Assembly: GCF_000731315.1 (NCBI RefSeq)
Contig: NZ_HG938353.1
Span: 4,030,001-4,094,000 of the forward strand
Source of the DNA: Neorhizobium galegae bv. orientalis str. HAMBI 540
Lineage (GTDB): Bacteria; Pseudomonadota; Alphaproteobacteria; Rhizobiales; Rhizobiaceae
DNA: 64,000 bases
Direction: 5' to 3'
The translations under genes and the position numbers were made by a program. Below are positions 55,219 to 64,000 of the stretch, one piece after another; position 1 is the stretch's first letter; each line of letters opens with the position of its first letter. The notes under the pieces were generated by a model that made no database searches, was not told the origin of the DNA, and was given only the letters and a program-made list of their open reading frames with translations.

Positions 55219-56004
55219 GGCGGCCACCTGCTGCGCTTCAATGCGGAAATTGCAGTCGAATACGATATCCGTGCCGATATTGTAGACCTGAACCTCCGGC
55301 CGGCGAGCTTCCGACAACCGGTCGATCGGCGAAAGCCGGATACCGGCGGGGCCTGAGCCGATGATGATCGGCGCGACCGAGACATGCAGCCGGTCGATTA
55401 GTTGCGCATCGACGAAGCGGGAAATCGTAGTTGCGCCGCCTTCGACCAAAACGGTCGTCAGGCCGCGTTCGGCGAGCGCCGCAAGAATATCCCGCGGAGC
55501 AAGTCCTCCATCCACCTGGCGAGGCAGCCGAATGGTCCGATACCGGACGTTGCGGAGCGGAACGTCGTCGGCCTGCATGACATGCACGGGCGCGCCCCCG
55601 TCATGCAGCATCTTGGCCCGCTCGGGCATGCGGCCATTGCAATCCACCACGATGCGCACCGGGTTTCTGCCGCTGACGGCACGGACCGAAAGACTGGGAT
55701 TGTCGGCAACGACCGTTCCGACCCCGACGATCACTGCATCCACCAGCGCCCGGCACCGGTGCAGATGGGCAATCCCATCACAGCCGGACACATCCTGGGC
55801 GTCGCCGGTCGGCGTCGCGACGCGGCCATCCAGAGACTGGCCGACCTGCGCCAGAACCAGCGGCCCGCCGCGGACCGCGATCGGCCTGTAGAGCGAGAGA
55901 CCGGAACCATCGACACAGGCGGAGAGCGCCACCGGGCGCAGGGATCCTTCGCGAAGCGAAAGCAGATGCTGCCACAGTTCCTCGGTCATCCTCACTGATC
56001 GCAT
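55177..56004 (-). CDS. RibD C-terminal reductase-domain protein
   Basis: This protein of about 275 residues contains the RibD_C dihydrofolate-reductase-like fold (VLAQVGQSLDGRVATPTGDA, VIVGVGTVVADNPSLSVR, TVLVEGGATTISRFVDAQL) but no deaminase domain. It therefore resembles the reductase half of riboflavin RibD or a pteridine reductase. An extra N-terminal segment (about 70 residues) is unassigned. Alternative starts are 56079 and 55989; 56004 follows GAGGCGGAC. It is convergent with the methyltransferase gene, overlapping by 42 bases. In this cluster a reduced-pterin or ribityl-type substrate is plausible. Confidence 0.82.
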   Translation of the reverse strand: MRSVRMTEELWQHLLSLREGSLRPVALSACVDGSGLSLYRPIAVRGGPLVLAQVGQSLDGRVATPTGDAQDVSGCDGIAHLHRCRALVDAVIVGVGTVVADNPSLSVRAVSGRNPVRIVVDCNGRMPERAKMLHDGGAPVHVMQADDVPLRNVRYRTIRLPRQVDGGLAPRDILAALAERGLTTVLVEGGATTISRFVDAQLIDRLHVSVAPIIIGSGPAGIRLSPIDRLSEARRPEVQVYNIGTDIVFDCNFRIEAQQVAASADREDVLMADLA

Positions 56005-56311
56005 GTCCGCCTCGTCTTCCGGCCGAAAATGAAGAATGCCGGCACCTTCAAAAGGTTCCCCGCCCGCACATTCTTCCATAACTGTAATACGGCGAAAAAT
56101 TTCACCAGATCAACATTCCGTCAATGCTCCGCTGAAATTGCCGCCACCGCAGCCAATAGCCTCTCACGAGAGCCTTTTGGGGCTTCTGCTTCTACTGTCG
56201 TGCGAGTGCGCCGCTCATCGCGATTTCAAGGCGTCGGCACGAAAGTGGCCGAGCTCTTCCCAGGGCTTCCGTTATTCCTGGATTGCCGCCGCCTGATCCG
56301 ACTCCCCAAAC

Positions 56312-56342
56312 AAAAACCGCCGGCTCTTTCGACCCGGCGGTT
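56312..56342 (-). terminator. Rho-independent terminator after the chemoreceptor gene
   Basis: On the minus strand the hairpin AACCGCCGGG-TCGAAAGAG-CCGGCGGTT is followed by TTTTTG. It lies 39 bases beyond the chemoreceptor stop codon. The remaining 300 or so bases between the RibD-like start and this hairpin hold no recognised gene. Confidence 0.9.
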
Positions 56343-56380
56343 CCTCCGTCCCCTGTATGGGGCCATCTGTTGGATTGGCG

Positions 56381-58234
56381 TCAGCTGGCCCGGCGCATCT
56401 TCTGGGCGACGCGGTTGAGGCTGCCGGCGCCGGCATTGTAGCCGGTGTCCTGGTTGGCACTGATGCGGAAGCTGCTGATCAGGTTCAAGAGTTCGTCGGT
56501 GTCGGCGGCAAGCGCCTCGGCCGAGGCGGTGGTCTCTTCCGCCATCGCCGCATTGTGCTGGGTTGCCGCGTCGAGCTGGTTCAGCGATGACGAGATCGAA
56601 CGCAGCGTGGTGTCCTGCTCGGAAGCCGAATGGGCGATCTTGCCGACGATGTCGCTCGCCGCCTTCACCTGGCTGGAGATCCGCTTCAGCGCTTCGCCGG
56701 CTTCGCCGACGAGGCGCACGCCGTTCTGCACCTGGCCGGAAGAACGCGAGATCTGGTCCTTGATCTCCTTTGCCGCAGCGGCGGAGCGCTGGGCGAGTTC
56801 GCGCACTTCCTGGGCGACGACCGCAAAACCCTTGCCGGATTCCCCGGCGCGGGCCGCTTCGACGCCTGCATTGAGCGCCAGCAGGTTGGTCTGGAAGGCG
56901 ATGTCGTCGATCACGCCGATGATCTTGGAGATCTCGTCGGACGAATGTTCGATACCGCCCATCGCATCGATCGCCTGGGCGACGATCTGGTCGGAGCGGT
57001 TGGCCTCGGCGCTGACCGAGGTGACCCGCTGGGCGGCCTCATGTGCACCTTCTGCCGTCTGGCGGACGGCGACGGCGAGTTCGTCGAGGGCGGCCGACGT
57101 CTCTTCGAGATTGGCGGCCTGGCGTTCGGTGCGCTGCGACAACTCGTTCGAAGCGCGGCGGATTTCCTCCTTGGAACCGCCGATATCGATGCCCTTGGCA
57201 TTGACCTTGCTCATCGCGGCTTCGAGATGGACGAGCGCCTCGTTGAAGTTGTGGCGCAAGGTTTCGTAACGCGGGCCGAGATCGGCGCAGCGGATCGTCA
57301 GGTCGCTATGGGCGAGTGATTCCAGCGCTTCGCCGATGGTGGAGACGACGCGGGCCTGGCTTGCGGCTTCCTGCTGCTGCAGATCGAGATTCTGCTGGCG
57401 CTCGCGGTCGAGCTCCTGGCGCTGGTCTTCCTGGCGGGCGGCCATGGCATGGCGTTCGCGGATCTTTTCCTGCAGCGCCTGGGTGGCCTTCGCCATCATC
57501 CCCACTTCGTTCGACATGTCCGTGTGCGGGATGGCGATCGTGACGTTTTCGTCGGCGACGGCCTGAAGCGTGCCATGCACGGCGGCCAGAGGCTTGGTGA
57601 TGCCGCGGATCACCACATAGGCGGCGCCAAGGGCGATGATCAACGCGAGGGCACCGATAGCGAGGGCATCCAGCACCATTCCGCGGATCTGTGCCTGCAG
57701 GTCATCGGTGTAGACGCCCGTCGCAAGTACCATCTGCCATGGTTCGAATGCCTTCGCATAGGAGCTCTTCGAAAAGTCCCCATCAGGCTGGCCGGGCTTG
57801 CTCGTGCTCATATAATCGACAATTCCACCGCCGGCCCTGCCAACGGAGACCATTTCGTCGCGGAACAGCTTCCCGGCAGAATCGGGTTTGCCCTTGCCGT
57901 TTTCTCCAATCTTCTTCGGATCAGGATGCATCAACATCTTCACGTCGTAGTCATAGGAGAAAAGATAGCCGTCAGGCTGGAAGCTCATGGCGGAAACTGC
58001 GGCGAAGGCCTGTTTCTGGGCTTCCACGCGGGTCAGTTCACCGGCCGCCTCACGCTGCTGGAACTTCTTGAGGATGCCAATGCCCGACTCCACCTGGGTC
58101 CGCAGCATTCCATATCGCTCGGCATAGATAGCCCGCGTCGAGGCCTGGAGTTCGAAATAGGTCACGACGGCGAAGCCGGCGATCAGAGCCAGAACCAGCA
58201 GCACGAGCTGGTTTGAAATCCTCAGATTTTTCAT
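56381..58234 (-). CDS. Methyl-accepting chemotaxis protein with periplasmic Cache domain
   Basis: This 617-residue chemoreceptor has a transmembrane helix at about 10-32 and a single Cache-type sensor domain (about 33-185, with SFQPDGYLFSYDYDVKMLMH). A second helix lies at about 188-212, followed by a HAMP domain (about 212-268), a second HAMP-like stretch (about 310-350) and the signalling domain with the hairpin tip IDDIAFQTNLLALNAGVEAA. There is no C-terminal NWETF-type pentapeptide, so adaptation enzymes are probably not tethered. Small organic acids are common Cache ligands, but the ligand here cannot be read from sequence. Confidence 0.95.
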   Translation of the reverse strand: MKNLRISNQLVLLVLALIAGFAVVTYFELQASTRAIYAERYGMLRTQVESGIGILKKFQQREAAGELTRVEAQKQAFAAVSAMSFQPDGYLFSYDYDVKMLMHPDPKKIGENGKGKPDSAGKLFRDEMVSVGRAGGGIVDYMSTSKPGQPDGDFSKSSYAKAFEPWQMVLATGVYTDDLQAQIRGMVLDALAIGALALIIALGAAYVVIRGITKPLAAVHGTLQAVADENVTIAIPHTDMSNEVGMMAKATQALQEKIRERHAMAARQEDQRQELDRERQQNLDLQQQEAASQARVVSTIGEALESLAHSDLTIRCADLGPRYETLRHNFNEALVHLEAAMSKVNAKGIDIGGSKEEIRRASNELSQRTERQAANLEETSAALDELAVAVRQTAEGAHEAAQRVTSVSAEANRSDQIVAQAIDAMGGIEHSSDEISKIIGVIDDIAFQTNLLALNAGVEAARAGESGKGFAVVAQEVRELAQRSAAAAKEIKDQISRSSGQVQNGVRLVGEAGEALKRISSQVKAASDIVGKIAHSASEQDTTLRSISSSLNQLDAATQHNAAMAEETTASAEALAADTDELLNLISSFRISANQDTGYNAGAGSLNRVAQKMRRAS

Positions 58235-58615
58235 GTTCGTTCCAGGGGTAAGTGAGACGCATCAAGCGACCGGGAGAAATGATTCTGAATGAAAAAAGCG
58301 CATCCTGCGCGTGGAAATGTGCGGCACTGCACACTTGCTAGAATGCGGGACAATATTTGAATAAAAATTTAATAAATGAGCGCGCGCATCTAAAAATTAA
58401 TAACAATTGGTAGTTGCGAATACTTCATATGGCCTGAATATTAATCCCGGCGACGGAAAGTAGATTTATGGAAATACGCCATCTACGCAATGGCCCCTGC
58501 AGTCTGCCCGATCCGGAATGCAAACGGTCGATCAGCTCAAAGGAGCGCGCGCTCAGGAAATGACGGTGGCAGGCGGATGAGGTAAAGGGTGATCCAGAAC
58601 GGACCAAGGTAATTA
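58235..58615. other. Intergenic region between chemoreceptor and tRNA-Ser
   Basis: About 380 bases. The part nearest the chemoreceptor (58340-58430) is strongly AT-rich (TTGAATAAAAATTTAATAAA) and probably holds the chemoreceptor promoter. Nothing coding was recognised. The stretch 58440-58610 is downstream of the tRNA and shows no clear T-tract terminator. Confidence 0.5.
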
Positions 58616-58705
58616 TGGCGGAGAGGGTGGGATTCGAACCCACGATACGGTTGCCCGTATGCCGCATTTCGAGTGCGGTGCTTTCGACCACTCAGCCACC
58701 TCTCC
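58616..58705 (-). tRNA. tRNA-Ser (anticodon CGA)
   Basis: The 90-base gene folds as a class II tRNA: acceptor GGAGAGG pairs with CCTCTCC plus discriminator G and encoded CCA. The D arm is GCTGAGTGGTCGAAAGC and the anticodon arm is CCGCA-CTCGAAA-TGCGG with anticodon CGA. The long variable arm is ATACGGGCAACCGTAT and the T arm is GTGGGTTCGAATCCCAC. It reads UCG serine codons. Confidence 0.97.
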
Positions 58706-58805
58706 GCTTAAGACGTGATGACGCGTTGGTCAGCGCGGGCGTTCTCATAGCGGGCAAACATGGGGCTGGCAAGGGGCGAATGGCAAGTCTTTATATCCTT
58801 TCGTC

Positions 58806-58834
58806 TTGACAGTTTTTTGTCGCTCGCGTATGTC
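58806..58834 (+). promoter_or_regulatory. Possible promoter for rplU-rpmA
   Basis: TTGACA at 58806-58811 is followed 17 bases later by TATGTC. The -35 match is perfect and the -10 is weak. It lies about 190 bases upstream of rplU, leaving a long leader (58840-59026) in which no gene was seen. The leader could host ribosomal-protein feedback control, but no conserved motif was recognised. Confidence 0.45.
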
Positions 58835-59026
58835 CGCTCGCGATCAGGCGTGGAAAAGTATCCATGCCTCTTTGTTTGTGTGGAGGTTGTTGGAACAACC
58901 ACACGAATTCCACCGGCAGGCAAGTTCTAAAAGATCGCATCTTTCGAAACCCTGCTAGAGCCCGACTGATAAAAAGACGGCCGCCTTTCTGAAGGCAGAG
59001 CCGGAACGAACATGAAAGGATAAAAA

Positions 59027-59338
59027 ATGTTCGCAGTCATCAAGACCGGCGGTAAACAGTACCGCGTGGCAGCCAACGACGTGCTCACCATCGAAAAGCT
59101 GGAAGCCGAAGCTGGTTCTGTCGTAGAATTTAACGAAATCCTGGTTGTCGGCGTTGGCGCCGATGCCAAGTTCGGCGCTCCCTTTGTTGCGGGTGCGACG
59201 GTCAAGGCCGAAGTGGTCGAGCATAATCGCGGCAAGAAGGTTCTTTCCTTCAAGAAGCGTCGCCGTCAGAATTCCAAGCGGATTCGCGGCCATCGCCAGC
59301 ATCACACGGTTGTCCGCATCACGGACATCTTGGCTTAA
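59027..59338 (+). CDS. rplU: 50S ribosomal protein L21
   Basis: This 103-residue large-subunit ribosomal protein begins [20 protein letters not shown], the canonical L21 start, and ends with the basic block [20 protein letters not shown]. An AAAGGATAAAA ribosome binding site precedes the ATG. It forms the usual two-gene operon with rpmA. Confidence 0.99.
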   Translation: MFAVIKTGGKQYRVAANDVLTIEKLEAEAGSVVEFNEILVVGVGADAKFGAPFVAGATVKAEVVEHNRGKKVLSFKKRRRQNSKRIRGHRQHHTVVRITDILA

Positions 59339-59370
59339 CAACGGGTTTCGAAGGGTAAAGGAGAACTCCA

Positions 59371-59640
59371 ATGGCACATAAAAAAGCTGGCGGTTCGTCG
59401 CGCAACGGTCGCGATTCGAATTCCAAGCGCCTTGGCGTGAAGAAGTTCGGCGGCGAAGCCGTCATTCCGGGCAACATTATCGTGCGCCAGCGCGGTACGC
59501 AGTGGCATCCGGGCCAGAACGTCGGCCTCGGTAAGGACCACACCATTTTTGCGCTTACCGCCGGCAACGTGAATTACCGAACCAAGGCCAATGGTCGCGT
59601 GTTCGTGTCCGTAATGCCGAAAGCCGAAGCAGCAGAATAA
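59371..59640 (+). CDS. rpmA: 50S ribosomal protein L27
   Basis: This 89-residue ribosomal protein has the standard start [20 protein letters not shown] and the blocks [20 protein letters not shown] and [14 protein letters not shown]. The N-terminal tail reaches the peptidyl transferase centre. It is preceded by AAAGGAGAA and lies 32 bases after rplU. A strong terminator follows. Confidence 0.99.
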   Translation: MAHKKAGGSSRNGRDSNSKRLGVKKFGGEAVIPGNIIVRQRGTQWHPGQNVGLGKDHTIFALTAGNVNYRTKANGRVFVSVMPKAEAAE

Positions 59641-59705
59641 AGCCGGTAAGCGTTTTTAGCAGCCGGTGTCACATCGACCCGGCTGAGCGCCCAAAGGTTC
59701 AGTCA

Positions 59706-59744
59706 GAAAAAGGGAAGATGGGACACCACCATCTTCCCTTTTTC
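59706..59744. terminator. Rho-independent terminator after rpmA
   Basis: A long hairpin with arms AAAAAGGGAAGATGG and CCATCTTCCCTTTTT around a short loop, followed by further T residues. It ends the rplU-rpmA message only 25 bases before the next start codon, so the acetyltransferase pair depends on readthrough. Confidence 0.93.
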
Positions 59745-59768
59745 TTTTCCCCAACAGGAGGACTGAAC

Positions 59769-60404
59769 ATGCAAGGCGAACTACTGAGGGCGAGCCAATC
59801 CCGGCCGCCAGAGGAACGGTTAAGACCCGACCGGCCGAGAAGCGATTGCCCCGTCTTACTGTCGCAGAGATTAGTTCTGCGCACGCCCCACGAAGAAGAC
59901 ATCGACGCACTTGCCCATCTCGCCAACAATGCGAATATCGCGACCATGGTGTCGCGTATGCCGCATCCCTATACGGCTAAAGACGCAGCCGATTTCGTGC
60001 GACGCACGAAGGCCGGCGAGATTGGCAAATGCGTCTACGCCATCACGCGAGGAGACAACGGCGCCTTTCTCGGTTGCTGCGCACTCGAACCGCAACAGGA
60101 CGAAAGAACGCTCGAACTCGGCTATTGGCTGGGAGAACCCTATTGGAACAGGGGTTATGCCACGGAAGCCGCCCATGCCCTGATCGACATGGCCTTCCGC
60201 ACCCGCAACAACATCGACCATATCGATGCCCGCTGCCGGGTAACCAACATCGCCTCCCGGCGGGTGATCCAGAAATGCGGCTTCCAGTTCCAGGGTACCG
60301 GCATGATCGATTGCCTGGCGCTCGGCGGCATGGTTGCCGTCGAGTGGTTCCGGCTCGACCGCAAGACCTGGATGTCCTTGAGAAGCTGGGGAGAACTGCG
60401 ATGA
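59769..60404 (+). CDS. GNAT-family acetyltransferase (RimJ/RimL-like), first copy
   Basis: This 211-residue N-acetyltransferase has SQRLVLRTPHEEDIDALAHL near residue 31, the acetyl-CoA-binding block YWNRGYATEAAHALIDMAF, and the C-terminal NIASRRVIQKCGF. It resembles RimJ-type enzymes that modify protein N-termini, but the target is unknown. It starts at ATG 59769 after AGGAGGACTGAAC. It is followed by a second acetyltransferase that overlaps it by four bases. Confidence 0.92.
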   Translation: MQGELLRASQSRPPEERLRPDRPRSDCPVLLSQRLVLRTPHEEDIDALAHLANNANIATMVSRMPHPYTAKDAADFVRRTKAGEIGKCVYAITRGDNGAFLGCCALEPQQDERTLELGYWLGEPYWNRGYATEAAHALIDMAFRTRNNIDHIDARCRVTNIASRRVIQKCGFQFQGTGMIDCLALGGMVAVEWFRLDRKTWMSLRSWGELR

Positions 60405-60988
60405 ACGCCGCCGTTCTCCGGAAGACGAGCACGACCGCGACGATGCCCGGCCCCTGCCCGGTCATCACCACGGAAAGGCTGGTGCTTCGCCCGCACAAGA
60501 TCACCGATGCGACGGCAATTGCCGAATCGCTTGGCGATTTCAAGGTCGCCCGCATGCTGGCGCGGGTGCCGCAGCCCTATGACCGTCAGGACGCGCTGGA
60601 TTGGCTCGTCCCGCATGCATCCGGCATCCTGCCGGACTGGACGCTGGCGATCACCACCGGCGATGACGCCCATATCGGCGTCGTCAGCCTGGAACTGAGG
60701 CGGGGCCTGTGGCATCTCGGTTACTGGCTGAACCGGCTTTACTGGGACCGGGGTTATATGACGGAAGCGGCGGCCGGGACGCTGGAGCGTTTCTTCCGAC
60801 GGATGCCGGAGGCGCAGGTGTTTTCCGGCGCCTTTGCGGACAACCTCGCTTCGCTGAACGTCCAGAAGAAACTCGGTTTCACCATCGTCGATGCGAGCCA
60901 GCTCTTCAGTCTGTCCCGCAATAGGATGGCGCCGCATATCGAGACCATGCTGCTGCCCGAGGATTTCCGGCGGCCGGTCCGACCGTGA
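60401..60988 (+). CDS. GNAT-family acetyltransferase (RimJ/RimL-like), second copy
   Basis: This 195-residue protein is a diverged paralogue of its upstream neighbour: TTERLVLRPHKITDATAIAE, then YWDRGYMTEAAAGTLERFF, then NLASLNVQKKLGF. The ATGA overlap implies coupled translation, and the two may act as a heterodimer or on related substrates. It ends at a bidirectional hairpin. Confidence 0.92.
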   Translation: MNAAVLRKTSTTATMPGPCPVITTERLVLRPHKITDATAIAESLGDFKVARMLARVPQPYDRQDALDWLVPHASGILPDWTLAITTGDDAHIGVVSLELRRGLWHLGYWLNRLYWDRGYMTEAAAGTLERFFRRMPEAQVFSGAFADNLASLNVQKKLGFTIVDASQLFSLSRNRMAPHIETMLLPEDFRRPVRP

Positions 60989-60999
60989 CGCTCAGGTAA

Positions 61000-61027
61000 G
61001 ATCCGGCGGAGGAAACTCCGCCGGATC
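61000..61027. terminator. Bidirectional hairpin between convergent genes
   Basis: A perfect stem GATCCGGCGGA-GGAAAC-TCCGCCGGATC lies between the acetyltransferase stop and the stop of the convergent phosphodiesterase-like gene. The flanking T/A runs are short, so efficiency is uncertain. Confidence 0.65.
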
Positions 61028-61029
61028 AT

Positions 61030-61893
61030 TCACTCGACCTCGACCCAGAGCGGAAAATGGTCGGAACCAGGCGCCTCATTGTCGACCCAGGCGTTTTTCA
61101 GCCGCGGCACCAGCCCGGCATTCACGAAGCAATGATCGAGATGCATCTTTATCGGCCCGTCGCCCGGCGGCTTCGCCCAGGTATAGCTCTCCGGCGTCAA
61201 CGATCCGGAGCGGTCCAGCACGTCGACGGGTTCGTTGGCGCGCAGGATGCGGCCGTAATAACGGTCCCGCTGACCGGCCATGGCGATATATTCGGTCGAT
61301 TCCGGCTCCATGTTGAAATCCCCCATCAGCAGGAAATCCTCCGGCAGCGGCAGATCGGGGAAACCTTCTTCGGCGGCGCCGGTCAACGAACCGCCCTCGG
61401 AGACGAAGTTCAGCACCCGCTCCTTGAGATAACGGATCTGGCCGAGCCGTTCATCGGGAGAGACATGATCGAGGTGGACGGAATAAACCCGGAGCGGTCC
61501 GCCGGGTGCGACGATCACCGCTTCCAGCGCTCCGCGCTGCAGGTTGAGCATCTCCACGGTGCGGCTGCGGGGCAGCAGAAGATGACGGGTGGAAAGGATC
61601 GGCCAGCGCGACAGGATCATGTTGCCGAACTGAAAACGGCGCTCGATACGGCGGCCGTTCTCGATAGATACGTCGAGCAGCAGGTCGCAAGGTGCGCCAT
61701 AGACATGGAAATGGTCCGGAAACAGATCCGAGAAACGGGCAACGAGATCGACATGGCCATTCCTGGGGAAACCGCGGGTCACTTCCTGAAGCGCGATGAC
61801 ATCCGCTCCCTCGATACTCGCGGCGATGCGTTCGGGATCGAACACACCATCCATGCCGATCCCGTATTGGATGTTATAGCTGACGAACTTCAT
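61030..61893 (-). CDS. Endonuclease/exonuclease/phosphatase family protein
   Basis: This 287-residue protein has the EEP fold: MKFVSYNIQYGIG at the start, the metal-binding Glu in VIALQEVTRGF, VYSVHLDHVSPDERLGQI, LLMGDFNMEPES with catalytic Asp/Asn, and the terminal histidine in GSDHFPLWVEVE. The full active site appears present. Substrates in this family range from nucleic acid to phospholipids and are not predictable. No signal peptide is visible when the start at 61893 is used. Confidence 0.92.
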   Translation of the reverse strand: MKFVSYNIQYGIGMDGVFDPERIAASIEGADVIALQEVTRGFPRNGHVDLVARFSDLFPDHFHVYGAPCDLLLDVSIENGRRIERRFQFGNMILSRWPILSTRHLLLPRSRTVEMLNLQRGALEAVIVAPGGPLRVYSVHLDHVSPDERLGQIRYLKERVLNFVSEGGSLTGAAEEGFPDLPLPEDFLLMGDFNMEPESTEYIAMAGQRDRYYGRILRANEPVDVLDRSGSLTPESYTWAKPPGDGPIKMHLDHCFVNAGLVPRLKNAWVDNEAPGSDHFPLWVEVE

Positions 61894-61986
61894 GATATTC
61901 TTTGACCTCCGCCCCAACCGACGATATCGAAACCCCTATCGACATGCACTGAGCGCCCGACCTGAAGCGACAGGCATCCCGACTAA

Positions 61987-64000
<2,014 letters not shown>

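Overview
The window comes from an alphaproteobacterium, most likely a member of the Rhizobiaceae (Rhizobium/Agrobacterium-like). The evidence is GC-rich coding with almost no spacer DNA, an aerobic cob gene set (cobG, cobN), a rplU-rpmA-acetyltransferase-obgE-proB block, and palindromic repeats of a kind common in this group. No phage, transposase, CRISPR array or rRNA was seen, so this reads as chromosomal backbone with some specialised islands.

Layout. Positions 0-2.5 kb: a palindromic repeat, then thiC on the minus strand behind a TPP riboswitch. 2.7-10.4 kb: a carrier-protein cluster (acyl carrier protein, acyl-CoA dehydrogenase-like flavoprotein, aminoacyl-tRNA-synthetase-like amino acid:[carrier protein] ligase, DUF1839, GH2 glycosidase, convergent tandem alpha/beta hydrolase); its end product is unknown. 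10.8-14.5 kb: purU and an 881-residue protein that looks like an APH-M23-aminotransferase fusion in which all three modules have lost key catalytic residues. 15.1-20.4 kb: a lysine/pipecolate catabolic block (stand-alone Lrp ligand-binding domain, LysR regulator, L-pipecolate oxidase, ALDH7 semialdehyde dehydrogenase, P1-family peptidase).

20.4-40.8 kb: a large cobalamin locus. Two cobalamin riboswitches stand back to back near 25.4-25.9 kb. The minus-strand one leads cbtB-cbtA-cobO-cobQ; the plus-strand one leads DUF1636-cobW-cobN-cobGHIJ. cobC/cobD, cobK/cobLEM, cbiD and cobAB follow or flank. Together these cover uroporphyrinogen III methylation, most of the corrin ring modifications, cobaltochelation, adenosylation, amidation and aminopropanol attachment. 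CbiD takes the place of CobF. cobS, cobT, cobP, cobU and cobV are not in the window. cobN carries a 156-bp perfect-arm palindromic repeat inserted in frame.

41-47.6 kb: kynureninase, a MarR regulator and a branched-chain-amino-acid-type ABC transporter with a probable operator, suggesting tryptophan/kynurenine-related uptake. 47.6-56 kb: an envelope/small-molecule cluster (sulfatase-like membrane enzyme, LPG-synthase-TM protein, FkbM methyltransferase, CDP-alcohol phosphatidyltransferase, MDR dehydrogenase, active-site-less 6-pyruvoyltetrahydropterin-synthase-like protein, glycosyltransferase, SAM methyltransferase, RibD-like reductase). It has no obvious known product and is one of the two best candidates for an undescribed pathway, the other being the carrier-protein cluster. 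56.3-64 kb: a chemoreceptor, tRNA-Ser(CGA), rplU-rpmA, two tandem acetyltransferases, an endonuclease/exonuclease/phosphatase-family protein, obgE and the 5' part of proB, which runs off the end.

All family assignments were made by reading the sequence without database searches. Statements about lost catalytic residues are alignments made by eye against remembered family motifs.
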